From Selaginella moellendorffii (taxonomy: Eukaryota > Streptophyta > Lycopodiopsida > Selaginellales > Selaginellaceae): DNA of 64,000 nt. A program made the translations under genes and the position numbers. Below are positions 12,253 to 23,039 of the stretch, piece after piece; position 1 is the stretch's first letter, and the number at the start of each line of letters is the position of its first letter. The notes below the pieces were generated by a model. The model did not search any database, was not told the origin of the DNA, and saw only the letters and a program-made list of their open reading frames with translations. The stretch is taken from NCBI RefSeq assembly GCF_000143415.4, contig NW_003314333.1, positions 915,384 to 979,383 of the forward strand. The letters are read 5' to 3'.

Positions 12253-14931
12253 TCACATCTTTCTCGTACACTTTTTGGTATGCCTTACAGCTGCAATCTG
12301 CTCGATCATACCAAAATTGGAGCCGATAATAACACTTGAGGCATATATATCCATCGGATTAGACTTTTGATATGAGAGAGCTGATGAATTGTCCTTGTCC
12401 GAGAAAAATACATATCCAAAGTTCGTTCGAGCATACTCTACAAAAAACAAAAATTAAAAATAAACGAAAAATGTATAACGTATGGACTTACTTTCATCGC
12501 CAGGCTGCTCATTGTCCTTGATAGCAATCAGTCGTCGGACGTCACTCTTAAGATTTCGAACGACTTCCGACCAATCCGCAATGGCTGGCTTAAGAGGGTC
12601 TCCAGAGCACTTGCTTTGGATGTACAAAAGAAATGGCTCCAAATCAATGCCTTTTACTTCCTCGAGTATCAGGAAGGTATCAGCCCCGCTGTTCCGAGGT
12701 CCACAGATGGCCCAAGTCCCTGACCTTTGAACCTCCTCCTTTGAGCCTGGACTACTGTGTTTGATCCGAAACCAAAAAACTAAAAACAAGAACATACCTG
12801 GACTTAGTTGCTTGATTGAAACTGGAAAAGTGGGGAACCTGAACTTTCGGTTCTTCAGATTGTCAGGGATGTACCAATCGCAAGGCAACACATCCGCCAG
12901 CATGAAGGTGTCTGAACCCCCCGATAGTAACTGCAAATAACATGTTAGTAACCGAGACTATGAAAGACTATGAACGTAGAATTCACATACCTTATGAATG
13001 TAGATGCTGAAGATCAGAGACAACAAATCGTTGTCTTCCTTCTGCTTCCAATCATCCGTTGACATTGTTGTCAAATCAAAAGTTGTAGAGCCAAAAAGGT
13101 CCTCCCGCTGGAGTGTTAGCTTATGCAGTAACACAGGTGAAAACTCCACCAGAGCCTTTTCTTCGTCAAGAACCACAGCCACTACTCCACAACTCTCCAG
13201 AGCTTCCCATGTCAAAACATTCTCTCTTGGAAAGGCCTGCAGCAGAATCGGTCCATTCCTTGAGACATGCTCACGAAGCATCGATGCTTGAATTGCTCGT
13301 AAGAGATAAGAAAATCTCTCATCCCCGGCAAAGCCATTGTAATACTTGAATCTTCTGCATAGGCTCCACACACGATCCAGAATCTGCCTTACTTTGTCTC
13401 TCAGGAAGGGCTCCTGAATTCTCAGCGCAAGGTTGTCAATGTCAAGGGCCATGTCTGGGTCATCTGAAGCCAAAGCCTGAACCATGAAGGTAATCAACCT
13501 CGGATTCCCTCCGCTCAGCTTGCACAACAGCTGCATGCCATCATTTAAAGCATGAAGTTCTTCACGGTTTGAAGTCCTCAGCACCTTGTTAAAGACTTGC
13601 AACACCAGCTTCTCCCGATCGCTGCTGCTGAGAGGGTTGACAGGAATATAAATCACTTCAGATGATCCACTGTCACCGCTCTCTCTCAAAGATGCCGCTG
13701 TGAAAAGGTTGGTCGCTCCGAGCATAGTGACGAACGTTTTGCCACCCACGTTCCTGTACTTCCAAACTATGAACTGCCGAAACAGTTTCTGAACAAGGAC
13801 GTTGCTCCTCCCAATCTCATCAAAGAAGAACGACAGGAAAATGTTTTGGTCTCCGAGCTCGCAGACTTCTCGCAACAAAGCTATCACGTCATCAAACAGG
13901 AGGAACTTCTTCAAATCAGGTGCTTCGGTATCAACAACAGCGACAAGCTCTTGGTAAGGAAAGCGCGTCCAAGTCCCAGTATCTTTTCTGATGTCATCTT
14001 GGCCATCTGCTCTAGAAACAGCTGCATGCAAAGTCCTCAGGGCCAAAACCTGAGCATCACCCAGCCCGGCCTCGCCATGAAAAGTTGAAATAAAATCATG
14101 GTACATGAGCACGTCGAGATGTTCAACGGTGCTCATCATGGCATCCCACGGTCGCACCTCATCGGTTGATGTATCGAAAAGTGAGGCAAGTTCTTGAATC
14201 CTTAGCCCTGGATCACTCCGTTGCCTTCTCATCTCAATGAGTATTTGTGGGAGTGCCTTGCCAAGGGATGTTTTTCCCGCACCCGGGAATCCAACCACAC
14301 CCATTATATGGTGGAGGCGCCTAAACACATCCCAGTCTGTGTGTTGACTGCTCATGAATTGCTTGTACAACAGCCAGTTACCCCTGAGCAAAGCATCCAC
14401 AGTCTTCTCTCGTCCAACAATGGGAAACTGCTGCCCGATGTCCTTCAGAGACAAGCCAGTTGGCAAAGAAGATAATGAATCCCTTTCAAGGCATTTTCTG
14501 TACGTGCGGGCATGCTTAAGACGAGGTCCAAAGAGCTCCTTCAGCTTGGCAATCCGATCACGGGCGTTTGACCAAACAACTCCACTAGAGGGAATGAGCT
14601 GCTGACGGAGCTGCTTCTCCTTCTCCATCCAGTGCTTCTGAAGCTCACGGAGCTGCTTCTCCTTCTCCATCCAGTGCTTCTCCTTCTCCATCCAGTGCTT
14701 CTGAAGCTCACCCTGCGTGGAATCCACCTTCTGGCCAGCGCGCTCCACCTTCTGCTCAACCTGCTCAATCGCTTGTTGCACGGCCCTGATCTCCGATTCC
14801 ACTTCCTCAATCTGCTGCTGAATCGATCGCTCAGGCCCATCCGCCCTTTGCCGCTTCCCAGCCCTGATATCTGATTCCAATTCTTCCCCATCCGCCCTTG
14901 GCCGCTTCCCATGAGACTGCTCTCGCACCAT
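12253..14931 (-). CDS. P-loop NTPase with N-terminal coiled coil and nuclease-like C-terminal region (Crinkler/RHS-like)
   Basis: Four exons (14931..12991, 12930..12798, 12746..12492, 12437..12253) join with matching phases into 837 residues. Residues 1-115 are basic then coiled coil, with HWMEKEK repeated three times. The NTPase core has Walker A GFPGAGKT at 214-221, Walker B IFLSFFFDE near 364-372, a sensor-like GATNLF near 405, and SGGNPR, the Gly-Gly-x-Pro-Arg pattern seen in RHS/Crinkler and STAND-type ATPases. The C-terminal 190 residues include SGADTFLILEEVKG, which could be the D-x(n)-ExK part of a restriction-type nuclease fold; this is weak. I infer a Crinkler-RHS-type architecture of unknown role. 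It lies wholly within the insertion, and ACCCTAA motifs flank its start. It has no in-frame lesion, unlike its neighbours. Confidence 0.6.
14596..14712 (-). repeat. In-gene tandem repeat coding HWMEKEK
   Basis: A 21-bp block (CATCCAGTGCTTCTCCTTCT on the plus strand) occurs three times, two of them directly adjacent, with longer copies that include GAAGCTCA. It keeps the frame and lengthens the coiled coil. This makes copy-number variation likely. Confidence 0.75.
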
Positions 14932-15171
14932 GGCGGAACCCTAACCGAGGTACTCTGATTTTTAGGGTTCTAGCCGTAGAATGGGACATTGTGCGAGGCG
15001 AGCTTCGACTGCATTCGATGTGAGGTTGGTAGAAAACACCTGAAACTGGCATTGAGGTATGTTCAGCTGAATCTGTGAAATGGTGTAGACCTTACTGATT
15101 TTACCTGCATTCGGGCAGGTAAACTGGAGTAGGTTCACGTAGAAAAGAACTAATGTTGACTACTCATTCAG

Positions 15172-16767
15172 AGCGGCAGTGAGTATATGGCAGGACAGCT
15201 TCAGGCTTATGGCCATCTCGGACTCTCCTCAGAGAGCTGATCTTTGGCTGATCAACACGTAAGTTCAGTATCAGAAGGAAGAATCTTAAGCTGGATCAAT
15301 TGTTGCTGCTGTTTTATTCGCAGGTGTACTGTGAAAGCTCCGACAATGGGAACACTGATACGTAAAGGCAAAGCAGCCTCTATTCCCTTGGTGGATAGCT
15401 GGATGCGTTCCTCAGGGTTTAAAAGATCTCGAAGCTGTCAGCGTCATCGGAGTGCAGTAAATACAGCGGGGGAGACTTTGAAAGGCCACGAGGCCCGGCT
15501 GCTTCGACGGGATGCTTTACCGTCTCTTGATTTGCCAAAAGTTTATAATCTCTTTTGCTGTTGTGTTTTCAGGTTCGTAAGAACAAGTTTGTCGAGATCA
15601 TTCCTATCAACGTTGGCTGCTTGGGTGCTTGCACATACTGCAAGACGAAGCATGCTCGCGGGCATCTTGGCAGCTACACAGTAGACACACCAGTAAGGAC
15701 CTTCGCCAGTTTCTTTTCTCTGTTACTGAGCTTTATCTACAGGTGCAAAGATTGAAAACCGTGGTGTCTGAAGGTGTGAAGGAGATATGGCGACACTGGA
15801 GCTTACGGTTATGGCTATCTGTTTCAAGCTAGCATTTTTTATTTACTTTTTTCTTTCTTTGCACTACAGGACGAGACATTGGAGCAAATATACCAGCGCT
15901 TCTACGTGCTTTAGTTGCCGTGCTTCCTCATAGACAGAAGTACAATGCTCCGAATCTACATCTTACAGCATCTGGAGGAAATGGCTGTCACCCCTGCGTG
16001 TATTCGTTCCTTCATGTTCTGGTTCAATCTGGAAGGGACTCGGTGTTGGAGGTACCGATGTTATGGGTGATTGTTTTGTCTCTGTAAGCTGTTTTCTGTG
16101 TTCTTCAGGGCATGAAGAGGGAGTACACGTTTTCCGAGTTTAGAAAAATTGTGGATACTCTCACAAGACTAGTCCCAGAGATTCATATCGCTACAGATAT
16201 TATCTGTGGATTTCCAGGTACACTCGCATGCACGAAAAAGATTGTATCTTATTGAGCTTTTATCCTTGTCAGGGGAAACATCAGAGGATTTTGACAGGAT
16301 CATGGAACTAATACGAGAGTGCACGTTCCCACAGGTCCACATATCACAGTTTTACCCTCGACCAGGTAGGTAATCTCTGTACATGCTACTGAATGGTTCT
16401 CTCTGTCACTAGTGTTTATCCTGTCAATATCCTTAGACAGGAACACCGGCGGCTCTAATGAAACGGGTTCCAACGCTCGAAGTGAAGAAACGAAGCCGTT
16501 CCTTGACAAGTCTGTTCGAATCGTTCACTCCTTACGCAGGAATGGAGAAAACGTACCGAGTCTGGGTCACCAACACTGCTGCTGATGGAATTCATCTGGT
16601 ATTCTTTCTTTTGTTCTACGTCTCTGCAGGTTGGCCTGTGTACAAGTTCTACTTCCAGCTGTACCGGGCCTTCTTGGAAGCAAGTTAATGTGAAGATTAC
16701 GTCTGTCGGAAGATGGTCTGTGACTGGCGAGTGGCGAACCAGATTCCACTCCTGGAGACGATGCTGA
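15172..16767 (+). pseudogene. Decayed CDKAL1-like tRNA methylthiotransferase gene with introns
   Basis: CDKAL1/MtaB enzymes are radical-SAM methylthiotransferases that modify t6A37 of tRNA. Family pieces appear in order with splice sites kept: [57 protein letters not shown] followed by the radical-SAM cluster [70 protein letters not shown] and GTPAALMKRV. Frames break repeatedly: after QAYG, a one-base gain before AGCVPQG, loss of the IDRVVEV region, loss of LSSED after EIW, and loss around GMTNPP. The N-terminus is not found. It is a genomic (intron-bearing) copy, not a retrocopy. Confidence 0.8.
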
Positions 16768-16849
16768 GAAAGTCGGATGCGAGCAGCGGTAAGGAATGCG
16801 ATCCTCGGGGAGTTCCTGAGAAAGAGATCCCGAGTTCGGGCATCACATT

Positions 16850-17560
16850 TTCGTTTGTTGAAATTCACCAGGATCAGAAGCGGCAGGCTCTGTGGTCACT
16901 CTTGTGGCTTTCTTTACACACTCCAGAAGAAAACAAGCTCAAGGACGAGTCTGTGCAACGCTCGCACAAACTCGACTGGGCGCAATTGGGAGCTCCAACC
17001 AGAGTCCAATCTCCGCTATCCCAGATGAGGTGTCTTTACGTCAATGACGGTGAGAGACTTATCTTCATCAAGACAAGTTTGCAAGCACTGGTACGCTCTG
17101 TGTTCATCAGACTGTCTGTGGGAGAAATTCGTCGGCTCAGGTCAAGCCAACTTACCAAGGTACGTGCCTCCTGACTATACTATTTTCTGGAAATTTTGTT
17201 TTCCTTGCTTAAACGTTGAATTTTGCAGATGGCTGGTGCATAAGCACAGCACGCTACTGTCGTCTCGAAGCACTCGCGTTTTATATTTCACAAACAGATA
17301 CACGTTTCTGATTCAAGCCTTGGATGCATGGTGGGAATACGGGATTTACAGCTCCTCTAAGCTGTGTCCTCTTATATGAGAGCTTACGCTGCGCGACTGG
17401 TGTGTATTCTATGAAGTGCTAAGCTCCGCTTTTGCGAATCGTGCAGATTTCCTATCTGCCTCACTTCTGCCAAAGCTTCACAGCAGATTGAATCTGTACG
17501 ACCTGGAAGGTGTGTGTTTGGATGACGGAGTCACTGGGATGAAAATCTGGAAGGTGCTGC
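16850..17560 (+). pseudogene. F-box gene debris
   Basis: The F-box pattern is spread over two frames: IPDEVSLR near 17018-17035, then VRDLSSSRQVCKHWYALCSS and DCLWEKFV near 17049-17130, ending at a possible donor after NLPR (near 17162). A later exon-like piece lies at 17228-17300, and another (GVCLDDGVTGMKIWK) near 17505-17555. No continuous gene can be built. It follows the CDKAL1 relic directly, so both may have been captured together. Confidence 0.45.
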
Positions 17561-17639
17561 GTGACCTCTGACAGCGTTATATCTCATGGGTGAAAGTTTG
17601 CCTGCACTGCTCGGACCTTAATTATGCAGTCCGACGGTA

Positions 17640-19410
17640 AGTGGCATTCACGCTGGCTGTTGGATCCTCCACCGTTGGATTGTACAGATTTAACAGCTCA
17701 AACGCTCAGCCTTTGAGTTGCCAGAAATTTCTAAGTCCTAGCACTTGGTTTTTGGCAATGGAGAGGAAGGTACGTGAGCATGGCAGTTACACCTTGAGCA
17801 CGCCACGGCCAAGGTCACCACAGCCAGCTGCTCCAGCAGCAGCAGCAGCCGCCGATGCAGGCAGCGCCAGCCACTGCAACAGCCCGCGGCCTGCCAACAC
17901 CAGCAGCTGCTGCGGCTGCTGCTCCAGCCGGCCAGCCAGCCGTGCCACGGCCGGCCTCCAGCGACCGCCACAGCGAGCACTTGGGCCAGCACTCGCCGCC
18001 CAAAGCGCCAGCCCTGTGGCTCGTCGTGGCCCAGCCCGTTAGCACTGCGTCCCGGCCAGCCGCTGCCCAGCAGCACCACCCCGAGGCAGCAACCACCAAG
18101 GGATCTCCAAAAATGCTAAGGGGATTGCTCCCTGCTGTTGAGAGCACCCGCACCACCCAGACATCACCACAAAGCTGCTATGATCCACCAGAATCTGCCG
18201 TGGGAGACACAATTGCAACCGCAATTGCAAATGCCCGCCTCTGCTTCTCCAGCATCCTCTCCACCGTCAGATCTCCCGATCCAACGGTCCACGTGGTCCA
18301 AGCCTGAATCGTACTTAGATTTTTTCTGGGCTATGGAGGAGAAAGATGCAAGGAGCAGTCACGACAGGGCATTCTGTCTTGACCACGCCACAACATCAAG
18401 CCAACAGCAAGCCAGGACAACTCCAAGCATGGTTCTGGATTCAGAGAAACCAGCCATGCTGCCCCTCTCTCCCCTCGCCAGGGTCTGACACAGCAAGTCT
18501 CCAAGCCAGGCATTTGCATTGGCCCCTGTGTGCCGCACCTCGCTGCCACAGTGCCACAAAAAATCCCTACCTGGAGATGCTCACTGCCACTAAGAGTCTG
18601 GGAATTAGCTTGGCTTCTCAACACAACAATCTCTTTGGTGTTTCCTGCGGCCCAGCTCCCCTGAATCGTGTCTGGCACAGCAAACTCCCCACAAAGGCTT
18701 TTTGCCCCCTTTTGGTCCAGTGCCTTGGCACCACCAAGAGATCATAAAAATGCCAAGGGAGCTGCTCCCTGCCACACAGACGCACCTCGCTGCCACAGTG
18801 CCACAAAAAATCCCTGCCTGGAGATGCTCACTGCCACTAAGAGTCCGGGAATTAGCTTGGCTTCTCAACACAACAATCTCTTTGGTGTTTCCTGCGGCCC
18901 AGCTCCCCTGAATTGTGTCTGGCACAGCAAACTCCCCACAAAGGCTTTTTGCCCCCTTTTGGTCCAGTGCCTTGGCACCACCAAGAGATCATAAAAATGC
19001 CAAGGGAGCTGCTCCCTGCCACACAAAGCACCCACACCACCCAGAGATCACCATAGAAATGCTGTGCCTCACCAAAATCCGCCATGGGAGAAGCCTTTGC
19101 AACAGCAACAGCCATTGCAAAGGCCCACTCATGCTTCCCTCTCCTCTCTCCTCCACCGTCGGATCGCACAGATCCAACGGCTCAAACGCACAGCCTTTGA
19201 GTTGCCAATAATTTATAAGTCCTAGCACTTAGTTTTTTGGCAATGGTAGAGGAAGCTATGGGAGCATGGCCACTGCGTCTTGAGCACGCCATGGCCCAGG
19301 CCACCATAGCCAGCTGCTCTAGCAGTAGCAGCTGCTGACACAGGCAGCGCTAGCCATTGCAACAGCCTGCAGCTTGCTAGCACCAGCAGCTACTGCATTG
19401 TGGGAGTGAT
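17640..19410 (+). repeat. GC-rich nested repeat block
   Basis: Three layers are visible. A unit of about 240 bp at 17680-17920 recurs at 19163-19395 in the same orientation (both contain CTCAGCCTTTGAGTTGCC or CACAGCCTTTGAGTTGCC and then AAGTCCTAGCACTT). A 247-bp unit is tandemly doubled at 18536-18782 and 18783-19029 with few differences. A third pair, about 18110-18290 and 19000-19180, shares CTGCTCCCTGC and the ACCCAGA.ATCACCA block. Long Ala/Pro-rich frames through it reflect base composition (CAG/GCA runs), not genes. Family unknown. Confidence 0.7.
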
Positions 19411-19638
19411 TGAGGCGAGGAAGAGGGACGTCACCAGCTGCATTGGTCCTCCACTTGCTTCGCTGGAGTGACTATAGCAAAGGATGAGCTCTTTTTCTCT
19501 CTCACGGCTTGGTTTTCACTCTTTTTCTCGTTTCGACTTCATGGCTAACACAATCTTATTCACTTATGCAATAAACATGGATGCAAAGGAGATTGGTGTC
19601 GAAAAACTAGGCTAGAGGAAGTGGGTGGGCTTTTTTTC

Positions 19639-19757
19639 TTGGTGTGAGGCCTCACACTAATGTTTTTGTGTGAGGTTGGACACTATCTATTTGTAGATTG
19701 GATTAAGGTATTATGGAGGGATGAAGTCATTTTCTTGGCATGAGGCCTCATGCTATT
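19639..19757. repeat. Two 20-22-bp palindromes near right end of the insertion
   Basis: TGGTGTGAGGCCTCACACTA at 19640-19659 and GGCATGAGGCCTCATGCTA near 19737-19756 are near-perfect palindromes of the type found at 8592. A short hairpin (GGTGAGTAATCTTACTCGCC, 19797-19816) closes the segment just before the neprosin exon resumes. Confidence 0.6.
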
Positions 19758-19820
19758 CATTTATATGCATTTGTTTCTTACTACTTTAGGTGTCTAGGTG
19801 AGTAATCTTACTCGCCAATT

Positions 19821-20400
19821 CATGGCTGCTATAACCTGCACTGCGAAGGCTTTGTACAAACAAGCAACAAGTACATACTAGGAGGATCATTTTCGAGCGT
19901 ATCCACTCCAGACTCTACACAATATGAGAAAACCTTACATGTTTTCCAGGTCCATAGTCCAGACTATGTAAAAAACATGCATAAAAGCTATTAAATGGTT
20001 TTGAATTTTTCAGGACGATAGCTCAAAGAATTGGTGGCTACAAATTGACGGGGAAAGTATTGGATACTGGCCTGCAAGCCTTTTTCAATCTCTACAGAAT
20101 GGTGCTGAGACATTGGAAGCTGGCGGTGAAGTCTGCTATGATAAAGAAAGTGGAGTAAGACACACAAAGACTGGTATGGGAAGTGGAGAATTTCCATCCC
20201 AGGGATATCTTAAAGCTGCATACCAGAGAAGAATATAGTACCTGGATTCCAATGGAGTAATGCAGCCAGCAATTGGGATGAAAAGTGGAGCTGAAGTACC
20301 TAAATGCTACACTGCTACTAGTGTTGCTGCTGACAAGGGAGATGACTGGGGTGCATATTTCTTCTTTGGAGGCCCTGGATATAGCAACCAGTGCCCATAA
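19821..20400 (+). pseudogene. Neprosin-family gene, 3' part
   Basis: It continues the exon interrupted at 8509: GCYNLHCEGFVQTSNK and LGGSFSSVSTPDSTQYEK, ending at 19949 (CAG|GT), then exon 20014..20400 with KNWWLQIDGESIGYWPASLF, AGGEVCYD, TKTGMGSGEFP, CYTATSVA and the family tail YFFFGGPGYSNQCP at a TAA. One in-frame TAG stands after AAYQRRI, where related copies have a CAG glutamine codon. Together with 7589-8509 this is a nearly full neprosin with an insertion, one frame lesion and one nonsense codon. Confidence 0.85.
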
Positions 20401-20684
20401 ACCTTCAATGAATGACAAAAGGCAAAAAAGTTTATAACCTGAAATAAAAATATTAACAGATTTTATGACATTTTGAGAACAAGCAAGAAAATATAAAAGG
20501 ATGTAGTCCCGCTTTTAGATCAAGACAATCTGAAAAATTCTCCATCAAGAAAGGGCATTCCAGCTCCAGGCCTCTACCACCGAACTATACTAATGCCGCT
20601 CAATCAATGCTACAACATAATAAATTAGTACCTGAATCCAAGCAAAAGGTCATTAATTTGCTCTATCCTTAACATCTTCGGGTC
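20401..20684. other. Neprosin 3' flank, no gene seen
   Basis: AT-rich 3' flank of the neprosin gene. Nothing recognisable. Confidence 0.3.
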
Positions 20685-20960
20685 ATGCCTGCACTGCAAC
20701 ACACCCGTGAAAGACTCCCTGATTTGGCAAAACTAATCTCACTATGTTCGATTAGCATCCTCAAGAATAGCTCCTTATGGCTTCAATGCTACCAGCTGTA
20801 CGGGCATTTGCGGCCCGCACGGGAGATCTTTGACGCATGGTTGTCTTCTTACGCCGGTAAGAAATCACTTCCTTGTTGGCATTTTTCTCTAGCTTGCTCT
20901 TTAAGAACAGTTTGCTACATTGCTGCTGGAAATCATCGGCCCACTTGGCGCAAATAGAAA
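20685..20960 (+). pseudogene. Chimeric fragment: PPR-like piece joined to PIG-U exons 2-3
   Basis: The first part (PDLAKLISLC, YGHLRPAREIFDAW) resembles the PPR-linked piece found next to neprosin tails elsewhere. From about 20845 the DNA follows PIG-U around its second intron (SSYAG then GTAAG, and the LLEIIGPLGANR exon starting after an internal deletion) up to CTTGGCGCAAATAG. No product is expected. Confidence 0.65.
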
Positions 20961-21229
20961 AAAAAACTAACATTGTTTCTGTGATCGTGTGAAAACGTGG
21001 TAGGCACACAGCACTTTCTTTTGACATGAGAACGGGACACGGCTCTCCACGCGGGCAGCTGATCGAGACTGCCATATCGACACTCCCACTCTGGCTCGTT
21101 CAGCTGGGAGGATGGATTAGACTACCCCTCCCACTCAGCCGAAGCAGATGGAGAGCAGACTCCCAATGCAGAACGATGGTGCTCAAAGGGAGCGTGAGCC
21201 AAGAATCTTCGTGAGAATGTCAGCGCAAT

Positions 21230-22490
21230 ATTGCAGCAGCAGCTTTTCATTTTGAACTTGCTCCCGCATGTAGTGGAAGCGTATTTCAATATACTTCACG
21301 CGGGAATGGAAGCGCAGATTTGCCGTCACCGCAAGGACGCTTTGGCTGTTGGAGAACACCACCAGAGGCTTGGAGCAAACACGAATTTATGGCAGGTTGC
21401 TACAGAACTGAGCCAGATTCTTTACAGTGGTTAGAGCAATATACTCAGCCTCAGCTGGCGCTTACTGCTCTAGGACACTACCCTGAGGTGGATCTTCTCC
21501 AGGAATTGGGAAACCAGGTCAAATATACGAGACTCCCCACAGCTTTGATTTTATGGCACGGTAGCCATGTAATCTTATTCTTCATCCGTGACAAGCTCAA
21601 CTTCGTTTTTATCTCGTCCAACAAGTGGCGAGTTTTTGCACCGAGAATGCAGTTGTCCACGGACACTGGTGCCAGGAGGAAATCATCTCCAAGCTTGTAA
21701 AGGTACACATTCCTTTCCACGGCAAGAACACAGCCCAGGCCTTGGGAGAACACGTCAATGCACTCGAACCAGACCTGTGGGGATTGCATGAGCCCATAGA
21801 GGGGGCGATTCAGCTTGCAAACCAGGTGTTCCTCACCAAGTTTGATAAATCCAGGTGGTTGTGCAATGTAAACATGCAGGAAAGCTGTCCCGATGTCCAT
21901 CTAGGATTTTGCTGAATCCCCGTGCAACGAAGCGTGGTTTGAAATTGACGACAGGGCTTATACTTCACCGTGAAGATCCACTTCGAGCTCACCCAGCAGG
22001 TAAGGTGGTCTTTGTCATAATATTTTTTTTCTCATGCGAATGCATTTCAGCATTCATGGCTTCTCGCCACTGAACAGCATGAGGTCCAGCTAATGCCTCA
22101 TTTTTATTGTTGCTAAAGAAAAAGAAGGGACGAGAGTCCTCAGCTTTCAGTTGAAGCTGCGAAGGAACAGGAACTCGAGTAGAGCGCCATGGTTCAGGTC
22201 GAGCTGGAGGCTAAATCACCAGGGAGAAGGTAGGAACCACGTAACCGCCACCAAGAGCAAGAGGCAGCAACGGGACTTGAGAAGGAGTGAAGTCCACCAG
22301 CTGGAGTTCCACAAAAGTAAGAGCAGGAACAGCATAATCCTTGTACGGTTACTCTCTTTCCAGCAGAGTCTTACGCTTGAGAGAATAACCCTTCTAAATA
22401 TCCCAGGATGAAGGTTCAACCTTTGAGTGATGCTTCTTCTTTGGGATATGAGTGTAGGCAAAGCATCCAAAGATGCGTAGATGTCCTCTT
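21230..22490 (-). mobile_element. Decayed Ty1/copia retrotransposon pol
   Basis: Read on the minus strand. An integrase-end piece FGCFAYTHIPKKKHH (about 22460-22420) is followed by reverse-transcriptase blocks VNFKPRFVARGFSK, MDIGTAFLHVYIAQPPGF, HLVCKLNRPLYGLMQSP and QVWFECIDVF, and then a connection/RNase H remnant near 21440-21240. Many stops and frameshifts; no LTRs identified. The reverse transcriptase cannot be functional. Confidence 0.8.
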
Positions 22491-22606
22491 TAGTTTCCTT
22501 TAAAAAATTTAAGATAACTTAAAAGGGGGTTAATGCAAACAGCCAAAAGGTCCAAATCAGTATATAATTAGGGTTACATTGAATAACCCTTAAGGAAAAT
22601 TACAAA

Positions 22607-22822
22607 ATGAATTGCAGTTATTGTCATTCTTCAGACTTGTTCTTACAAGGTTCAAGCACTGGTGGGAAATATCAAGAGGTGTTGTATTGTAAACATTGCA
22701 ACAAGCTATGCTGGAAAGGTGGCCAGAAGAAAGTTGAGGAGCTACACAACTCGTTTAAGTTGGTTTTGCAAGACTTGAATAAATGTCCTCCAGTGACAAA
22801 TAAATCCTTGGTTTTGTTCTAA
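22607..22822 (+). CDS. 71-aa Cys-rich ORF, zinc-ribbon-like (copy 1)
   Basis: Unrecognised small frame with CSYC and CKHC separated by 24 residues and a following NKLCWKGGQKK, a spacing compatible with a treble-clef or zinc ribbon. Two near-identical full-length copies lie at 26837 and 42532 (minus), all with the same 5' flank (AACTTAAAAGGGGGTTAATG). Differences among the copies are mostly amino-acid changing, so there is no sign of purifying selection. It may be a fragment of a larger gene or element rather than a translated gene. Confidence 0.35.
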   Translation: MNCSYCHSSDLFLQGSSTGGKYQEVLYCKHCNKLCWKGGQKKVEELHNSFKLVLQDLNKCPPVTNKSLVLF

Positions 22823-23039
22823 GATGGCCAAGTGATCACTTTGGCGCAAAATCCTTTAGAAATTTCTTGAGCAATTCGTACAAACGTTAAAGTTCCCCAT
22901 TAGGGAGCTCAAAGAAACAAAATATTCCATTATTTTGCCATGAAACATAAGATTCCCATTCCATTTCCATTTACTCATTCCACTTAAAAACAATAAAAAT
23001 ATAGTAAATCAAGTGGGTTTTCAATTGTCTTTCTGTTTT

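Larger units (their letters stand above)
8510..19822. mobile_element. Candidate 11.3-kb insertion inside a neprosin exon (unclassified element)
   Basis: The segment lies exactly between two halves of one neprosin exon. TCA stands at 8507-8509 and again at 19820-19822, consistent with a 3-bp target duplication, and deleting 8510-19822 joins the halves in frame. I see no convincing terminal inverted repeats, no LTRs and no transposase. The left end starts AGAAACTAGG and the right end finishes TTACTCGCCAAT. Both end regions hold palindromes around GAGGCCT (8592-8613, 8844-8864, 19639-19660, 19736-19757). Cargo: a P-loop NTPase gene, a decayed CDKAL1-like gene, F-box debris, a minisatellite and GC-rich nested repeats. 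Alternatives are several successive insertions or a rearrangement that moved the halves apart. Confidence 0.6.

Noticed and set aside
14596-14712. CRISPR-like regular repeat
   Set aside because: It is a coding repeat in frame (HWMEKEK) within a eukaryotic gene, without unique spacers.
17641-19211. Ala/Pro-, Ser- and His-rich frames on both strands
   Set aside because: They follow the CAG/GCA-rich repeat units, repeat with the 247-bp period and have no family similarity.
8508-19819. Helitron explanation of the insertion (left side begins TC, hairpin near the right end)
   Set aside because: No CTRR after the hairpin, and insertion between A and T does not restore the reading frame, whereas a 3-bp TCA duplication does.
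8510-19822. CACTA or PIF/Harbinger explanation (3-bp target duplication)
   Set aside because: No CACTR ends, no terminal inverted repeats and no recognisable transposase; kept unclassified.
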